Source: JADJSS01 sp046329815 (GTDB lineage Bacteria > Bacteroidota > Bacteroidia > Chitinophagales > JADIYW01). Taken from it: 64,000 bases of DNA. A program made the translations under genes and the position numbers. Under the pieces are notes generated by a model. The model was given only the letters and a program-made list of their open reading frames with translations, had not been told where the DNA came from and searched no databases. Positions 28,952 through 38,226 of the stretch are shown piece by piece. The stretch's first letter is position 1; every line of letters starts with the position of its first letter. The stretch spans positions 1,860,001-1,924,000 of the forward strand of contig JAXLTY010000001.1 in assembly GCA_046329815.1 (NCBI GenBank), written 5' to 3'.

Positions 28952-30016
28952 TTATATTTTTTTGGCTTTTAGACCTTTAGCTTTGTAAAAATTCGGATTG
29001 TATGATAAACCTATTCCGATGATATCTCTGAATTGAGCTTTATAACCATAGATACCTGTTTTTTTATCTTTAATAACAACATCATTGTCGTAAATTAATT
29101 GCCAGAATACGCTTGCTGATAAGAATTTGTTTACTTTAAAACCAATCGTTGTTTGCCAGTCTACATCTATATTTCTTCTGTAATGTTGAGCTGATTCCTT
29201 AATAGAATAATTGGTTTCAGTTGTATTTAAACTATCCAAACTAAGCATTTGTCCACGTAGGTAATTTTTATAGACTTTTAATACGCTTGATACGCTGATG
29301 TTTTGTTTCCAGAATGTTTGCTTGTATTGAGCAATCAAAGTAGCACCAAATTCTTTTTTGATATGGGAAAACGGACTTAATGGATTTCCATAAGCACCGG
29401 TTAATGCGATGGCATCATCAGCAACATAGGTCATTTTTGCTGCTAATGGTGAAAAAAACAAAGAGAATTTATCATTTGGAACATAATCTAAACCAACTGC
29501 TGCCTCAAAAGTTAACGGTGAACCGCCTTTTGCAATTACAGAGTCAAATTTTGCAGTAGAAGGTCTTTGTACAAAAGATTTTGAAAATTGAGATTTTAGA
29601 TCGACATATGCTGCAACATACAACGGTTTATATATTTTGTAACCATATTTGCTGAATAATTCCCAACGATCTGAATTTTTACTTACTTTAGGATCAGTTT
29701 CTTTAGAAATTTGTATACCGTATTCTGCGGCAACCCAGTTTTGCCAAAGGTGATTTCCTTTTTTCAAGTCAGCATATAATCTAAGATTAAATAAAAAAGC
29801 AATTGAGTTTGTTCCGCCAGCTGCCCAGTTTTTAAAACCTGCCTGATTGAAAGTGATGTTACCAGTTCCGCCGAACTTCCAACCTTGAAGCGTGTCTTCC
29901 ATTTTTTTCTTTTCATCGGCAGATAATGCTTCGCCTTTAATTTGTTTTTCTACTTGTGCATATGTTGTGCTTAAAAAGCCAATTAATAATGCAAAAGCGA
30001 TCATCATTTTCTTCAT
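28952..30016 (-). CDS. DUF3078 outer-membrane protein
   Basis: 354 residues with a signal peptide (MKKMMIAFALLIGFLSTTYAQ). The DUF3078 pattern is visible: GWKFGGTGNITFNQAGFKNWAAGGTNS, followed by NLRLYADLKKGNHLWQNWVAAEYGIQ, and later barrel strands (LYVAAYVDLKSQFSK; FLSASVFWQLIYDNDVV; IIGIGLSYNPNFY). The family is found in Bacteroidota and is predicted to form a barrel; its function is unknown. It stands alone, with a hairpin terminator downstream. Confidence 0.88.
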   Translation of the reverse strand: MKKMMIAFALLIGFLSTTYAQVEKQIKGEALSADEKKKMEDTLQGWKFGGTGNITFNQAGFKNWAAGGTNSIAFLFNLRLYADLKKGNHLWQNWVAAEYGIQISKETDPKVSKNSDRWELFSKYGYKIYKPLYVAAYVDLKSQFSKSFVQRPSTAKFDSVIAKGGSPLTFEAAVGLDYVPNDKFSLFFSPLAAKMTYVADDAIALTGAYGNPLSPFSHIKKEFGATLIAQYKQTFWKQNISVSSVLKVYKNYLRGQMLSLDSLNTTETNYSIKESAQHYRRNIDVDWQTTIGFKVNKFLSASVFWQLIYDNDVVIKDKKTGIYGYKAQFRDIIGIGLSYNPNFYKAKGLKAKKI

Positions 30017-30208
30017 AAATTCTGTTTTTTTTAATAAATAATGTGTTACTTTTTTCTCGTTAACAGATATTGATTTTGCCTAATATCTTGTGCGTTTTAT
30101 TGATGTGCAAAAATACGAGCAGGTTGTTTGACGTATTTAAAATTAATGTTATGAAATAGTTGTTATGGCAACTAATTAAAAGAAATTCAATGAAATAGTT
30201 GTTCCGGA

Positions 30209-32368
30209 TCACAATTTCTCTTTTATGTACTCATATATTTTTGAGTAAAGATCAAAGCGGTCTTGCCTGCCGCCAATGCCATGTGCTTTATCCGGATAGA
30301 TGTATAGCTGATATTCTTTATGTGCTTCGTTCAATGCATTTATTAGAAATAATGTATTTTGAAAATGAACATTATCATCAGCCATTCCATGCGCCAGAAA
30401 TAAATTGCCTTTCATTTTTTTTGCCAGTGTATTTGGATTGTAATTGTAACCATCCGGATTTTCTGCAGGCGTACGCATGTATCGTTCTGTGTAGATGTTG
30501 TCGTATAATTTCCAGTCGGTAACAGGCGCAATTGATATGGCAGTTTTAAAAATTCCATTGCCTTCAAACAAACAGTTTGCTGCCATGAAACCGCCATAAC
30601 TCCAACCGAAAATACCGATACGGTTTTTGTCGATATACGATAAATTGCCAAAATATTTTGCTGCTGCAATTTGATCTTCCGTTTCTTTTTTTCCAAGATT
30701 CAAGAAAATACTTTTTTTGAAAACAGCACCTTTTCCATCAGTTCCATGGTTGTCAACACAGGCAACGACATAACCTTGTTCCGCTAAGAAATTAAAGAAC
30801 AGATCGCGGCTTGGCTGCCATTTATTTTCGACTTCCATATTATTTGGTCCACCATAAACAAACATCAGCAATGGATATTTTTTATGAATGTCTGTTTGCT
30901 TTGGCTGAATAATAAATGTGTTTAATGAATCATTGTTGATGAAGATTTTTATAAACGATTTTTGCGGAATATTGACTAAAGAATCCTGTAATTTTTGATT
31001 CTTTTCAATGATGGTTGTTTTCAAGTCTTTTGTTTGTACGATGCTGATTTGCGGCGGAATTGTTGATGAAGAAAAAGTTTGGATAAAGTAAGAATAATCA
31101 GTAAAAAATACAGCATTATTAGTTCCGTTTTGTGTACTTAATTTTGTTTTTTCTAAGGTTTGATAATTAACAGAATAAACTTGTTTCTCAATCTCGTTGC
31201 CTTCGTTACATAGATAATAGATTTTTTTAGTTTGTTCGTCAATGCCATATATTCCTAGTATTTCAAAGTTTCCTTCGGTAATTTGATGAATTAACTTTCC
31301 ATTCGCATCGTAGTGATATAAATGATTATAGCCATCTTTTTCAGAACTAATTATAAAAGAATTATCCGATAAGAATTTCACTGTTTGTGGCAGATCAACA
31401 TATTTGTCTGAACTTTCCAGATACAGTTGTCTTGTTTTCTTTGATTTGACATTATAGCCGACTAATTGCAATGAATCCTGATGGCGATTTAGCAACATAT
31501 ATACTACTTCATCGCCGGTTGCATTCCAGTAAATTCGCGGAATATATTCATACGAGAACGGAATTTTTATAGTCTGATTTTTTTTCTTTTTTACATCATA
31601 TAAACAAACAGAAACCTTAGAGTTTTCTTCACCAACTTTTGGATATTTATATGAAAAATTAAAAGGGTACGATAAGTCATAATAATATGGAATCTGATAT
31701 TCTTTCACATAGGTCTCATCAAATTTTAAATAAGCAATCTTAGTGCTTTGCGCATTCCATTCATACAAGCGTGTAGCTTCGAATTCTTCTTCATAAACCC
31801 AATCGCTTTTTCCGTTGATAATAGAATTCCACTTTCCGTCAAGTGTGACCTGAACTTCGGATCCATCTTCTAAATTCTTGTAATAAATATTGTTGGATTT
31901 GATAAATGCTATCTTTTTATCATCAGGCGAAAATTGTGGTAGAATTTGCTTGTCTGTGCTAAGCTCAGTTATCTTATTATTGTTATCAAAGATGTAGTAT
32001 TTGCTGGCTGCGGTGCGTCGATATAAATATTCGGTCTCGCTTTGCAATAAGAAATATCGATCCGTATTTGAGATGGAAAAATTTTCCCAATTTGGCTGAG
32101 ATCTTGAATTTATCATTAACAAATCTGTTAATTTTATAGTTTCTTTTTGTGTCGCATTTGCATCATAAAAAGAAATGCTTTGTCCATACTTTGTGTTTTC
32201 CAAAACAGCATATAGTGGTTTTTTGTGCAGAAAATGTATATCGTTTGCGACAACCGGCTCATATTTTCTATTCAAAAAAATGTTTTCAAGTGTTAATTGA
32301 CAAAATCCTAATTTACAAGTAAATAAAATGAATAAAAATGCTGTTACATTTGTAATGAAAGCCGTCAT
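30209..32368 (-). CDS. Dipeptidyl peptidase IV-like S9 serine peptidase
   Basis: The frame opens at 32419, overlapping the divergent gene, but the ATG at 32368 gives the signal peptide MTAFITNVTAFLFILFTCKL, so I use it; about 719 residues. The N-terminal half is a DPP-IV propeller (EEFEATRLYEWNAQSTKIAYLKFDE is its characteristic glutamate-containing stretch; GYNHLYHYDANG later). The C-terminal hydrolase has the nucleophile in GWSYGGFMAA, the Asp in ADDNVHFQ and the His in DKAHGIGG, the full catalytic triad. It probably releases Xaa-Pro dipeptides in the periplasm. The 45-base gap to the divergent gene must hold both start regions. Confidence 0.94.
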   Translation of the reverse strand: MTAFITNVTAFLFILFTCKLGFCQLTLENIFLNRKYEPVVANDIHFLHKKPLYAVLENTKYGQSISFYDANATQKETIKLTDLLMINSRSQPNWENFSISNTDRYFLLQSETEYLYRRTAASKYYIFDNNNKITELSTDKQILPQFSPDDKKIAFIKSNNIYYKNLEDGSEVQVTLDGKWNSIINGKSDWVYEEEFEATRLYEWNAQSTKIAYLKFDETYVKEYQIPYYYDLSYPFNFSYKYPKVGEENSKVSVCLYDVKKKKNQTIKIPFSYEYIPRIYWNATGDEVVYMLLNRHQDSLQLVGYNVKSKKTRQLYLESSDKYVDLPQTVKFLSDNSFIISSEKDGYNHLYHYDANGKLIHQITEGNFEILGIYGIDEQTKKIYYLCNEGNEIEKQVYSVNYQTLEKTKLSTQNGTNNAVFFTDYSYFIQTFSSSTIPPQISIVQTKDLKTTIIEKNQKLQDSLVNIPQKSFIKIFINNDSLNTFIIQPKQTDIHKKYPLLMFVYGGPNNMEVENKWQPSRDLFFNFLAEQGYVVACVDNHGTDGKGAVFKKSIFLNLGKKETEDQIAAAKYFGNLSYIDKNRIGIFGWSYGGFMAANCLFEGNGIFKTAISIAPVTDWKLYDNIYTERYMRTPAENPDGYNYNPNTLAKKMKGNLFLAHGMADDNVHFQNTLFLINALNEAHKEYQLYIYPDKAHGIGGRQDRFDLYSKIYEYIKEKL

Positions 32369-32413
32369 ACAACAAAAATACGATGTTCGGCTGATATTCA
32401 TAAAAATAACTAT

Positions 32414-33106
32414 ATGCAAAAGATTTTATTTTTAGTGTTATGTTTTGCTTTTCTTGCCAATGGTAAATTATTGGCACAGGAAGAAAACTATCAATCGATA
32501 AAAGTAACAGACACTTTAAATGAAGTGCGCGACAGATATGATGAAAGAAAAGAAGAGCGAGCGGAAATTAAAAAACTGAGCAAGCAAGAAGAAAGCGCAC
32601 GTACGGCAATGGAAAAAAAGAAAGAAATGCTGAATCGTTTCAGAATTGGCATCAATGATATTTCTATACAAATTGGCGCGATAACAACGTTGAGTATGTC
32701 TGCAACTGTTGGTTATATGGTTGTGAAAAACCGTTTGGAATTAGGTGCCGGTCCGTTGTTTTTATACCAGCGCGTTAAATACACAAATGGTTACACGGAA
32801 AGTAATTTTGTATATGGCGGCGCATTTTATGCACGTGGTTTTTTATATAAAGGCATCAATCTGGAAGCGCGCTATGTACTGGCTAACCGACCATCTTATT
32901 ATGATGCCAGTCAGCGAGTAAATGTGAATCATTTATTGTTAGGTGCCGGCTATGTGCAGCCAATTGCGAAGATAGCTTACTTCAATGTTTCTGCATTGTT
33001 CAACGTAATTAACAGCAAACAATCTTTGTATCAGGGAACATTCAGCAGTAATTTTCCGCTGATTATCAATTTAGGTTTTAGTTTTAGTCTTGGTGGAAAA
33101 GATTAG
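32414..33106 (+). CDS. Secreted/outer-membrane protein with basic coiled-coil linker
   Basis: 230 residues with a signal peptide (MQKILFLVLCFAFLANGKLLAQ). A charged helical stretch (RDRYDERKEERAEIKKLSK, then EESARTAMEKKKEML) leads into strands of a small barrel: ITTLSMSATVGYMVVKNRLELGAGPLFLYQRVKY, YGGAFYARGFLYKGINLEARYVL, and a final LIINLGFSFSLGGKD. No family is recognised. It is convergent with a lipoprotein gene, the stops overlapping by 4 bases. Confidence 0.7.
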   Translation: MQKILFLVLCFAFLANGKLLAQEENYQSIKVTDTLNEVRDRYDERKEERAEIKKLSKQEESARTAMEKKKEMLNRFRIGINDISIQIGAITTLSMSATVGYMVVKNRLELGAGPLFLYQRVKYTNGYTESNFVYGGAFYARGFLYKGINLEARYVLANRPSYYDASQRVNVNHLLLGAGYVQPIAKIAYFNVSALFNVINSKQSLYQGTFSSNFPLIINLGFSFSLGGKD

Positions 33107-33678
33107 TTGAGCCACGTTATTTTTTTAGTTCTTGCAATTACAGTATCACCGTTTTCTTTAATAAATCTTACTGTAAACTGATGCTTCAGTACATCAGTAG
33201 GTTTGGAATTTATTTTTAAATAAACATTCTTCGTAAAATCAGTTGTTGTGTTCATCAGATCTTTTAATGCACTACCATTTTCTGTAATTAAATTTAAAAG
33301 ATTGGTGTTTCTTAGATTGCCGTTATAAGTAGTATCGCTAATTAATTCAATGTTGTTTATTTTGGTGGCCAATTCAATCGTATTAGATGCTCCATCTGCA
33401 AATGCAGTATTTGTCAACGAAAAATTAAAACGATTCAATGCAATTTCTTTCAGATCGAACGTAATAAAAATGTATAACGAATCGGTATTTTTTATAGTGT
33501 CAAAATTTAGTTGTGTATTTACAGAATCAAAAATATTGTTAATGTTCGTAAAATGATCCACTTTGCTGACCTTTGCAATATCTACTTTTTGATGTCTTGA
33601 ATCTTCTTTTTTGGAACAAGCAAACGGAAAAAAACCAATTAAAACTAAAATAAATACGAGCGCTAAAAGATGTTTCAT
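33103..33678 (-). CDS. Predicted lipoprotein of unknown function
   Basis: The open frame extends far upstream over the M23 gene; the start is set at the ATG of MKHLLALVFILVLIGFFPF (33678), with an alternative two codons earlier at 33684. The hydrophobic run ends at a cysteine (PFACSKKE), a loose lipobox. The rest, about 170 residues, is a single beta-rich domain with LYIFITFDLKEIALNRFNFS and VYLKINSKPTDVLKHQFTVRF. It starts 12 bases after the M23 gene stop, so it belongs to that transcript. No recognised family. Confidence 0.7.
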   Translation of the reverse strand: MKHLLALVFILVLIGFFPFACSKKEDSRHQKVDIAKVSKVDHFTNINNIFDSVNTQLNFDTIKNTDSLYIFITFDLKEIALNRFNFSLTNTAFADGASNTIELATKINNIELISDTTYNGNLRNTNLLNLITENGSALKDLMNTTTDFTKNVYLKINSKPTDVLKHQFTVRFIKENGDTVIARTKKITWLN

Positions 33679-33695
33679 TTGCATATACAACCAAA

Positions 33696-35075
33696 TTAAT
33701 ACTTCAAAGGTATTATATCTAATTGTTTTTTCATAGTATCGAAATAGTGAAGATAACTTTCTAAAAATTCTTTCGGAATTTGTTTGATGACATTTAATTT
33801 CTCGCGCAGCGGATCTACTTGCTCGCCGTTTTTCCAGAAACGATAGCATACATGCGGACCAGTTGCCAAACCGGTTTGTCCAACATAACCGATCACTTGT
33901 CCTTGCTGCACGCGCACGCCGCTGCGCATGCCTTTTCCAATGCGACACATGTGTAAATACTGCGTTTCGTAAACTCTGTCGTGTCTTATTTTTACATAAT
34001 TTCCGTTGTTTTGCGTAAACTCTGCTTTCTCTACAATTCCACTTGCGGTAGCTACAATTGGAGCACCGGTTGGCGCGGCAAAATCAGTACCTAAGTGCGC
34101 TTTCTCTACCAACAAAATCGGATGGAAACGATGTAAATTAAAACGAGAAACAATAGAGCCGCCTTTTTGCAACGGTGATTTTAAGAATGCGGTTTTTAAA
34201 TATTTTCCTTTGTCATCCACATACTGATAGCTGCTGTCATCTACTAAAAAATAATCCAATGCAAACAATCTTTTCTTTTTTTGTCTGACGCAAGCTGCCT
34301 TGATATGGCCAACATCTAAAAATTGCCCGTTGATGCTGGTTTGATCATAAATGAATTGTATAGTATCATTTTTTCGCAAGCTATTTACAGAAAATTTATT
34401 GCCAAATGCTTTATTTAATTGTTCGATTAGTTTTTGGTCTAAATTATTTTCTTTTAATGTTTTGGAAAGAGATTTTTGTATAACTGCAGCAAATCGGATT
34501 TCAGTTGTGTCGATATTTTTTTCAAAGAAAGAAATTTGTAACGGATGAAATAAAACCGGTTTTTTAGTTTTTTTCTTTTTGATTATTTTTTTCTTTGTTG
34601 TAGCAGTTTCCTGTGGTTGTTCCAGTGAAACATAGCTGGTGTCAGTGCAATTGGCGATAATATATTCGTAACTCGAAGTTTTAAAAACCAAATATTGAAG
34701 CCGCGAAGTAGAATCCGTTTCTTTGGTAATCAAAAAATATTTCAATTTGGTTGGCGCTGTTTTAAAATCAAACGATTCTTGTGTTTCATCGAGAAATTGT
34801 GTGAGTTGGTTCTTATCCAGTTTTAACGAAGAAAATATTTTCTGGATATTATCGCGTCTGCCAAATTCTTTTTCGCGCACATACAAACTGTCCATTTCAA
34901 TATCTAAAAACGTAGTTTTGACAGAATCGACACAAGGTTTTTCAACTTTTGCAGAATCAATTTTTGTAGAATCAGCAATAGCATTGGTATTCACTTTTTT
35001 CCCTTTTTGATTGCAGGAAAAAATGAACAAGCACATCATAATGTAAACTAAATGATTTGAAGCGGCTTTCTTCAT
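33696..35075 (-). CDS. M23-family peptidase lipoprotein (LytM/DipM-like)
   Basis: The ATG at 35075 (MKKAASNHLVYIMMCLFIFSC) gives a lipoprotein signal with the cysteine in FSCNQKG; about 459 residues. The middle part contains an RNDTIQFIYD-like region (SLRKNDTIQFIYDQTSINGQ), as in the intermediate domain of M23 proteins. The peptidase domain has the zinc ligands HLGTDFAAPTGAPIVA (HxxxD), YLHMCRIGKGMRSG and GPHVCYRFW. Such enzymes cut peptidoglycan peptides or regulate amidases. Both catalytic motifs look intact, so it is probably active. Confidence 0.92.
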   Translation of the reverse strand: MKKAASNHLVYIMMCLFIFSCNQKGKKVNTNAIADSTKIDSAKVEKPCVDSVKTTFLDIEMDSLYVREKEFGRRDNIQKIFSSLKLDKNQLTQFLDETQESFDFKTAPTKLKYFLITKETDSTSRLQYLVFKTSSYEYIIANCTDTSYVSLEQPQETATTKKKIIKKKKTKKPVLFHPLQISFFEKNIDTTEIRFAAVIQKSLSKTLKENNLDQKLIEQLNKAFGNKFSVNSLRKNDTIQFIYDQTSINGQFLDVGHIKAACVRQKKKRLFALDYFLVDDSSYQYVDDKGKYLKTAFLKSPLQKGGSIVSRFNLHRFHPILLVEKAHLGTDFAAPTGAPIVATASGIVEKAEFTQNNGNYVKIRHDRVYETQYLHMCRIGKGMRSGVRVQQGQVIGYVGQTGLATGPHVCYRFWKNGEQVDPLREKLNVIKQIPKEFLESYLHYFDTMKKQLDIIPLKY

Positions 35076-35166
35076 AAAAATTAGTTCCGAAATTCGGAAG
35101 CGCAAAGATAAGAATATTTGAGAATTAGCTGATTGTTCAGTTTTTTATAGCAAATTCTTAACAAAG

Positions 35167-36285
35167 TCAGCGTAATAAAAAATATAAAACAACAGGAATA
35201 CAAAGCAACCGAATAATTTCAGCCACTTTTATCCAGTTTGTTTTTTCAAATAACGCGCCGATATTAATTACCGTAAAAACGATAAAAAAGAAAGCAATTA
35301 ATTGCTGCGTGATATTGAATTTCGGTAAACCGAAAAGGAAAAATGAAGTAAAAGCGAGCAGTAATAAAAACTGTACAAAGATATAAATATGTACATTGTG
35401 CGTTGTATGTGCATCATACAATTTTCGTTGTGTATCGATTTCTTTCGGTTCAATCGGACCGCCTAAATAATCAGGGCGCCAGCCAGGTTTCTTGATTAAA
35501 ACAAAAACAAAATCTTTTACCGATTTTACTTGTGATAATTGCTTTCCGATCCAGCCGTAATAATCGAAATTTGCGGTAGCAATATTCCAACTGTTTAGTT
35601 GTGACGTGATGCCGTAATGCACTTCTTCCTCTTCTTCCTGAAACGTGCCAAACATTCTGTCAAAAATAATCAGCGTGCCACCGTGATTTTTATCAATGTA
35701 TTTTGGATTGACACCATGATGCACGCGATGATGTGCAGGTGTGTTTAAAATATATTCAAACCAAACAGGCATTTTGCGAATGAGCTTTGTGTGAATCCAA
35801 AATTGATATAAAGTCTGAATGGAAGCAATGGTTAAAAATGCATATGGATTAAAACCGATAAAAGCTAAAGGCAAATAAAACCACGAAGAGCCAAATAACT
35901 GTGTGGCTGACTGGCGCAGTGCAACCGATAAATTATATTCTTCGCTTTGATGATGCACCACATGCGTGCCCCAAAGTACGCTCACTTCGTGAGATAAACG
36001 ATGGAACCAGTAATAAAAAAAATCAACGCCAATGAACAGCAATATCCAGACATACCAAACATTCGGGATATGCTCAATGAGGCGATAATGCTCATAAATA
36101 TAGGTATAGATGCCAAACGTAATGAATTTAAAAAATACGCCCGAAACCTGCTGTACAATACCGCTGTTGATATTGGAAATAGCATCATTTAAACGGTATA
36201 GATTCGACTTTTTGTATTTGTCAATGATCAATTCCAGTGCAATCAGGATAAAAAAAGCCGGTATGGAATAAGTAATTAAACTCAT
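35167..36285 (-). CDS. Sterol desaturase / fatty-acid hydroxylase superfamily membrane protein
   Basis: 372 residues with several membrane helices (LITYSIPAFFILIALELII; VWYVWILLFIGVDFFYYWFHRLS; FNITQQLIAFFFIVFTVIN; LLCIPVVLYFLLR). The di-iron histidine clusters are present: HRLSHE, HVVHHQSEEYN, HTKLI and HHRVHHG, with the last GGTLIIFDRMFGTF. This family hydroxylates or desaturates lipids using oxygen. The C-terminal extension with extra helices is typical of the longer bacterial members. The substrate is not predictable. Confidence 0.9.
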   Translation of the reverse strand: MSLITYSIPAFFILIALELIIDKYKKSNLYRLNDAISNINSGIVQQVSGVFFKFITFGIYTYIYEHYRLIEHIPNVWYVWILLFIGVDFFYYWFHRLSHEVSVLWGTHVVHHQSEEYNLSVALRQSATQLFGSSWFYLPLAFIGFNPYAFLTIASIQTLYQFWIHTKLIRKMPVWFEYILNTPAHHRVHHGVNPKYIDKNHGGTLIIFDRMFGTFQEEEEEVHYGITSQLNSWNIATANFDYYGWIGKQLSQVKSVKDFVFVLIKKPGWRPDYLGGPIEPKEIDTQRKLYDAHTTHNVHIYIFVQFLLLLAFTSFFLFGLPKFNITQQLIAFFFIVFTVINIGALFEKTNWIKVAEIIRLLCIPVVLYFLLR

Positions 36286-36371
36286 ACGCTAAAGATAAGA
36301 AAGGTTTTTATAACAATGATTTTCAAAAGTTAATTAAGAACAGATGAATCTTTACTATTTCAATTGGCAGT

Positions 36372-36689
36372 TTACTTTTCCGCTTCCACAAAAATGTACA
36401 ATTCTTCACTGTCTTTTTTCATCCAGTAATTTTCGCGCGCATATTTTTCCATATTATCGATATTGGAAAATGTTTCTTTATCTTCTTTTTTTACTTTCTC
36501 GATTTCTGTAATATAATAATGTTCTTGTTTATTCAGTTCGTGTACTTGCATAGCCAGTTTCGCCTGAGAAATCAAAGTGTTTTCACTGAAAAAAAGCAAA
36601 TAGATAAAATAGCCAGACAACAAAAGGACAAACTTACTGCGCAGCGGTGCAGGAATTTTTTCTTTCAACTTCGGATCAATTATAGCCAT
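36372..36689 (-). CDS. DivIC/FtsB-like septum formation initiator
   Basis: 105 residues: short basic cytoplasmic tail, one transmembrane helix (FVLLLSGYFIYLLFF, about 20-35), then a coiled coil (QAKLAMQVHELNKQEHYYITEIEKVKKE) and the conserved end NMEKYARENYWMKKDSEELYIFVE, typical of the FtsB/DivIC family of divisome proteins. The length and motif make the call good; whether it is FtsB or DivIC cannot be told. Confidence 0.88.
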   Translation of the reverse strand: MAIIDPKLKEKIPAPLRSKFVLLLSGYFIYLLFFSENTLISQAKLAMQVHELNKQEHYYITEIEKVKKEDKETFSNIDNMEKYARENYWMKKDSEELYIFVEAEK

Positions 36690-36831
36690 TTTAATGCAGA
36701 TTATACCATAAAGATAACGGATAAACCAGATTTAAATTCAATTCTTTTTCACATTTTTGGGATAATTGACTATCTAAACTGGATTTTCACAAGAATAATT
36801 TAGAGATAATAAGCAAATAATAAAGAAGTTA

Positions 36832-36861
36832 TTGTCATTTTCAAATTAATTTATACCTTTG
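36832..36861 (+). promoter_or_regulatory. Bacteroidota-type promoter of tRNA-Leu
   Basis: TTG at 36832-36834, a 19-base spacer, and TACCTTTG at 36854-36861, 13 bases before the tRNA. It matches the Bacteroidota primary sigma consensus TTG-N19-TAnnTTTG and is identical in its -7 box to rRNA promoters P1 and P2 of this window. Confidence 0.8.
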
Positions 36862-36874
36862 CATTCCAAAAATT

Positions 36875-36954
36875 GCGGGTGTGGCGAAATTGGTAGACGC
36901 ACTAGACTTAGGATCTAGCGGGCAACCATGGGGGTTCGAGTCCCTCCACCCGCA
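36875..36954 (+). tRNA. tRNA-Leu (anticodon TAG)
   Basis: Acceptor stem GCGGGTG (36875-36881) pairs with CACCCGC (36947-36953), discriminator A. The anticodon stem CTAGA/TCTAG encloses CTTAGGA, giving anticodon TAG. A variable arm (GGGCAACCATGGG region) and the T-loop GTTCGAGTC are present. No encoded CCA. Confidence 0.95.
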
Positions 36955-37053
36955 CTGCTCGAATGTTGAATGTTATAAGTTGAAAATTATTCGTTTATAA
37001 ATTTCAATCTATTTCATTCAACATTTATTTTTTAAAATTAAAACATTTAAAGA

Positions 37054-38154
37054 GTGAATACTACACAAAGTAACTCCGACGCGTTAAACGCTATCATCAG
37101 CATTGAAATTAAAAAAGAAGATTACTTGCCTGCGGTTGACAAAGCATTAGCTACAGCAAAAAATAATGCAGTCATCAAAGGTTTTCGTAAAGGATTTGTA
37201 CCGATTGGCGTTGTGAAAAAAATGTACGGAAATTCTATTTTATTAGATGAGTTAAATAAAAAAGTATCCGATGCATTGAATAAACATATCGAAGGAAATA
37301 AAATTGATATGTTGGGTCGTCCGTTGCCATTGCCAAGTGATGATATTCAGTTAGATATCAATAATCCGTCAGATTTTACTTTTCAATATGAGATTGGTTT
37401 GGCGCCTAGCGTAGATGTTGCTATTGACAAAAGCACCAAAGTGACAAAAAATGTAATCACGATCGATGATAAAACGTTAGATGAAGAGTTGGATAAAATA
37501 GCTGTTCGTTATGGAAAGGTAACGAATGAAGAAGAAGTGAAAGAAGGAAAAGAACCGATCACTGAAAAAGCAGTATTAAATCAGGAACTATTTGATAAAA
37601 TATACGGACCAGGTGCTGTGAATTCAGTAGAAGAATTCCGCGAAAAAATACGTGCTGAATTAGAAGGTTTTTCAGTAAGCAGCACTAACAATCAATTCAA
37701 AGAAAACATCTACAACACATTGATGAACAACACAAAAATTGATTTGCCGGATGCTTTCCTGAAAAGATTTATCAAATCTTCTAACGAAAAACCAGTTTCA
37801 GACGAGCAGATCGAAACAGAATATCCAATGTTTGTGAAAGGTTTGAAATGGAACCTGATCACAGACAAAATTGTTAAAGATAATGGCATCAAAATAGAAA
37901 TGGCTGACATCAAAGAATTTTCTAAAAATGCTTTGCGCCAGCAGTTAATGATGTACAATCCAACCGGACAAGGTTTGCCTGAAGAAACTATCGACCAACT
38001 GAATGACAGTTTGATGTCAAAAGAAGAACATGTCAAAAAGTCATACGATGGTGTATTGGAACAAAAATTGTTTACTTTTATCGAGCAGCAAATTACAATA
38101 GACGAAGTGGCTGTTTCTTTTGCTGATTTTTTCGATAAAAAAGAAAACAAATAG
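37054..38154 (+). CDS. tig: Trigger factor lacking the PPIase domain
   Basis: 366 residues from a GTG start that fits the family N-terminus. The ribosome-binding domain carries the signature GFRKGFVPIGVVKKMYG (residues 43-59) and continues to FTFQYEIGLAPSV (108-120). The start of the linker arm (TLDEELDKIAVRYGKV) is followed within about 20 residues by the chaperone-arm sequence LNQELFDKIYGPG (175-187), where family members normally carry a roughly 85-100-residue FKBP-like domain. The C-terminal arms (VEEFREKIRAELE, then ALRQQLMMYNPTG) are complete. No frame break is seen, so this looks like a clean natural domain loss. Gene order with clpP and clpX is conserved. Confidence 0.9.
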   Translation: MNTTQSNSDALNAIISIEIKKEDYLPAVDKALATAKNNAVIKGFRKGFVPIGVVKKMYGNSILLDELNKKVSDALNKHIEGNKIDMLGRPLPLPSDDIQLDINNPSDFTFQYEIGLAPSVDVAIDKSTKVTKNVITIDDKTLDEELDKIAVRYGKVTNEEEVKEGKEPITEKAVLNQELFDKIYGPGAVNSVEEFREKIRAELEGFSVSSTNNQFKENIYNTLMNNTKIDLPDAFLKRFIKSSNEKPVSDEQIETEYPMFVKGLKWNLITDKIVKDNGIKIEMADIKEFSKNALRQQLMMYNPTGQGLPEETIDQLNDSLMSKEEHVKKSYDGVLEQKLFTFIEQQITIDEVAVSFADFFDKKENK

Positions 38155-38226
38155 TATGCAGTAAAAAGTAAGCAGTTTGCAGTCTGCCTACTGCCTGCTA
38201 AATTACTCAATACTAAAATAATTAAA
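38155..38226. repeat. Word-type intergenic repeat between tig and clpP
   Basis: The spacer holds GCAGTAAAAAGTAAGCAGT, TTGCAGTC and CTGCCTACTGCCTGC, an imperfect inverted arrangement of CAGTA/TACTG words. It resembles dispersed intergenic repeats in Bacteroidota. An A-rich clpP start context follows. Confidence 0.5.

Noticed and set aside
36875..37053. tRNA-Leu as an integration site with a nearby mobile element
   Set aside because: No integrase, no repeated tRNA end and a normal housekeeping neighbourhood; only a short GAATGTTGAATG word repeat is present.
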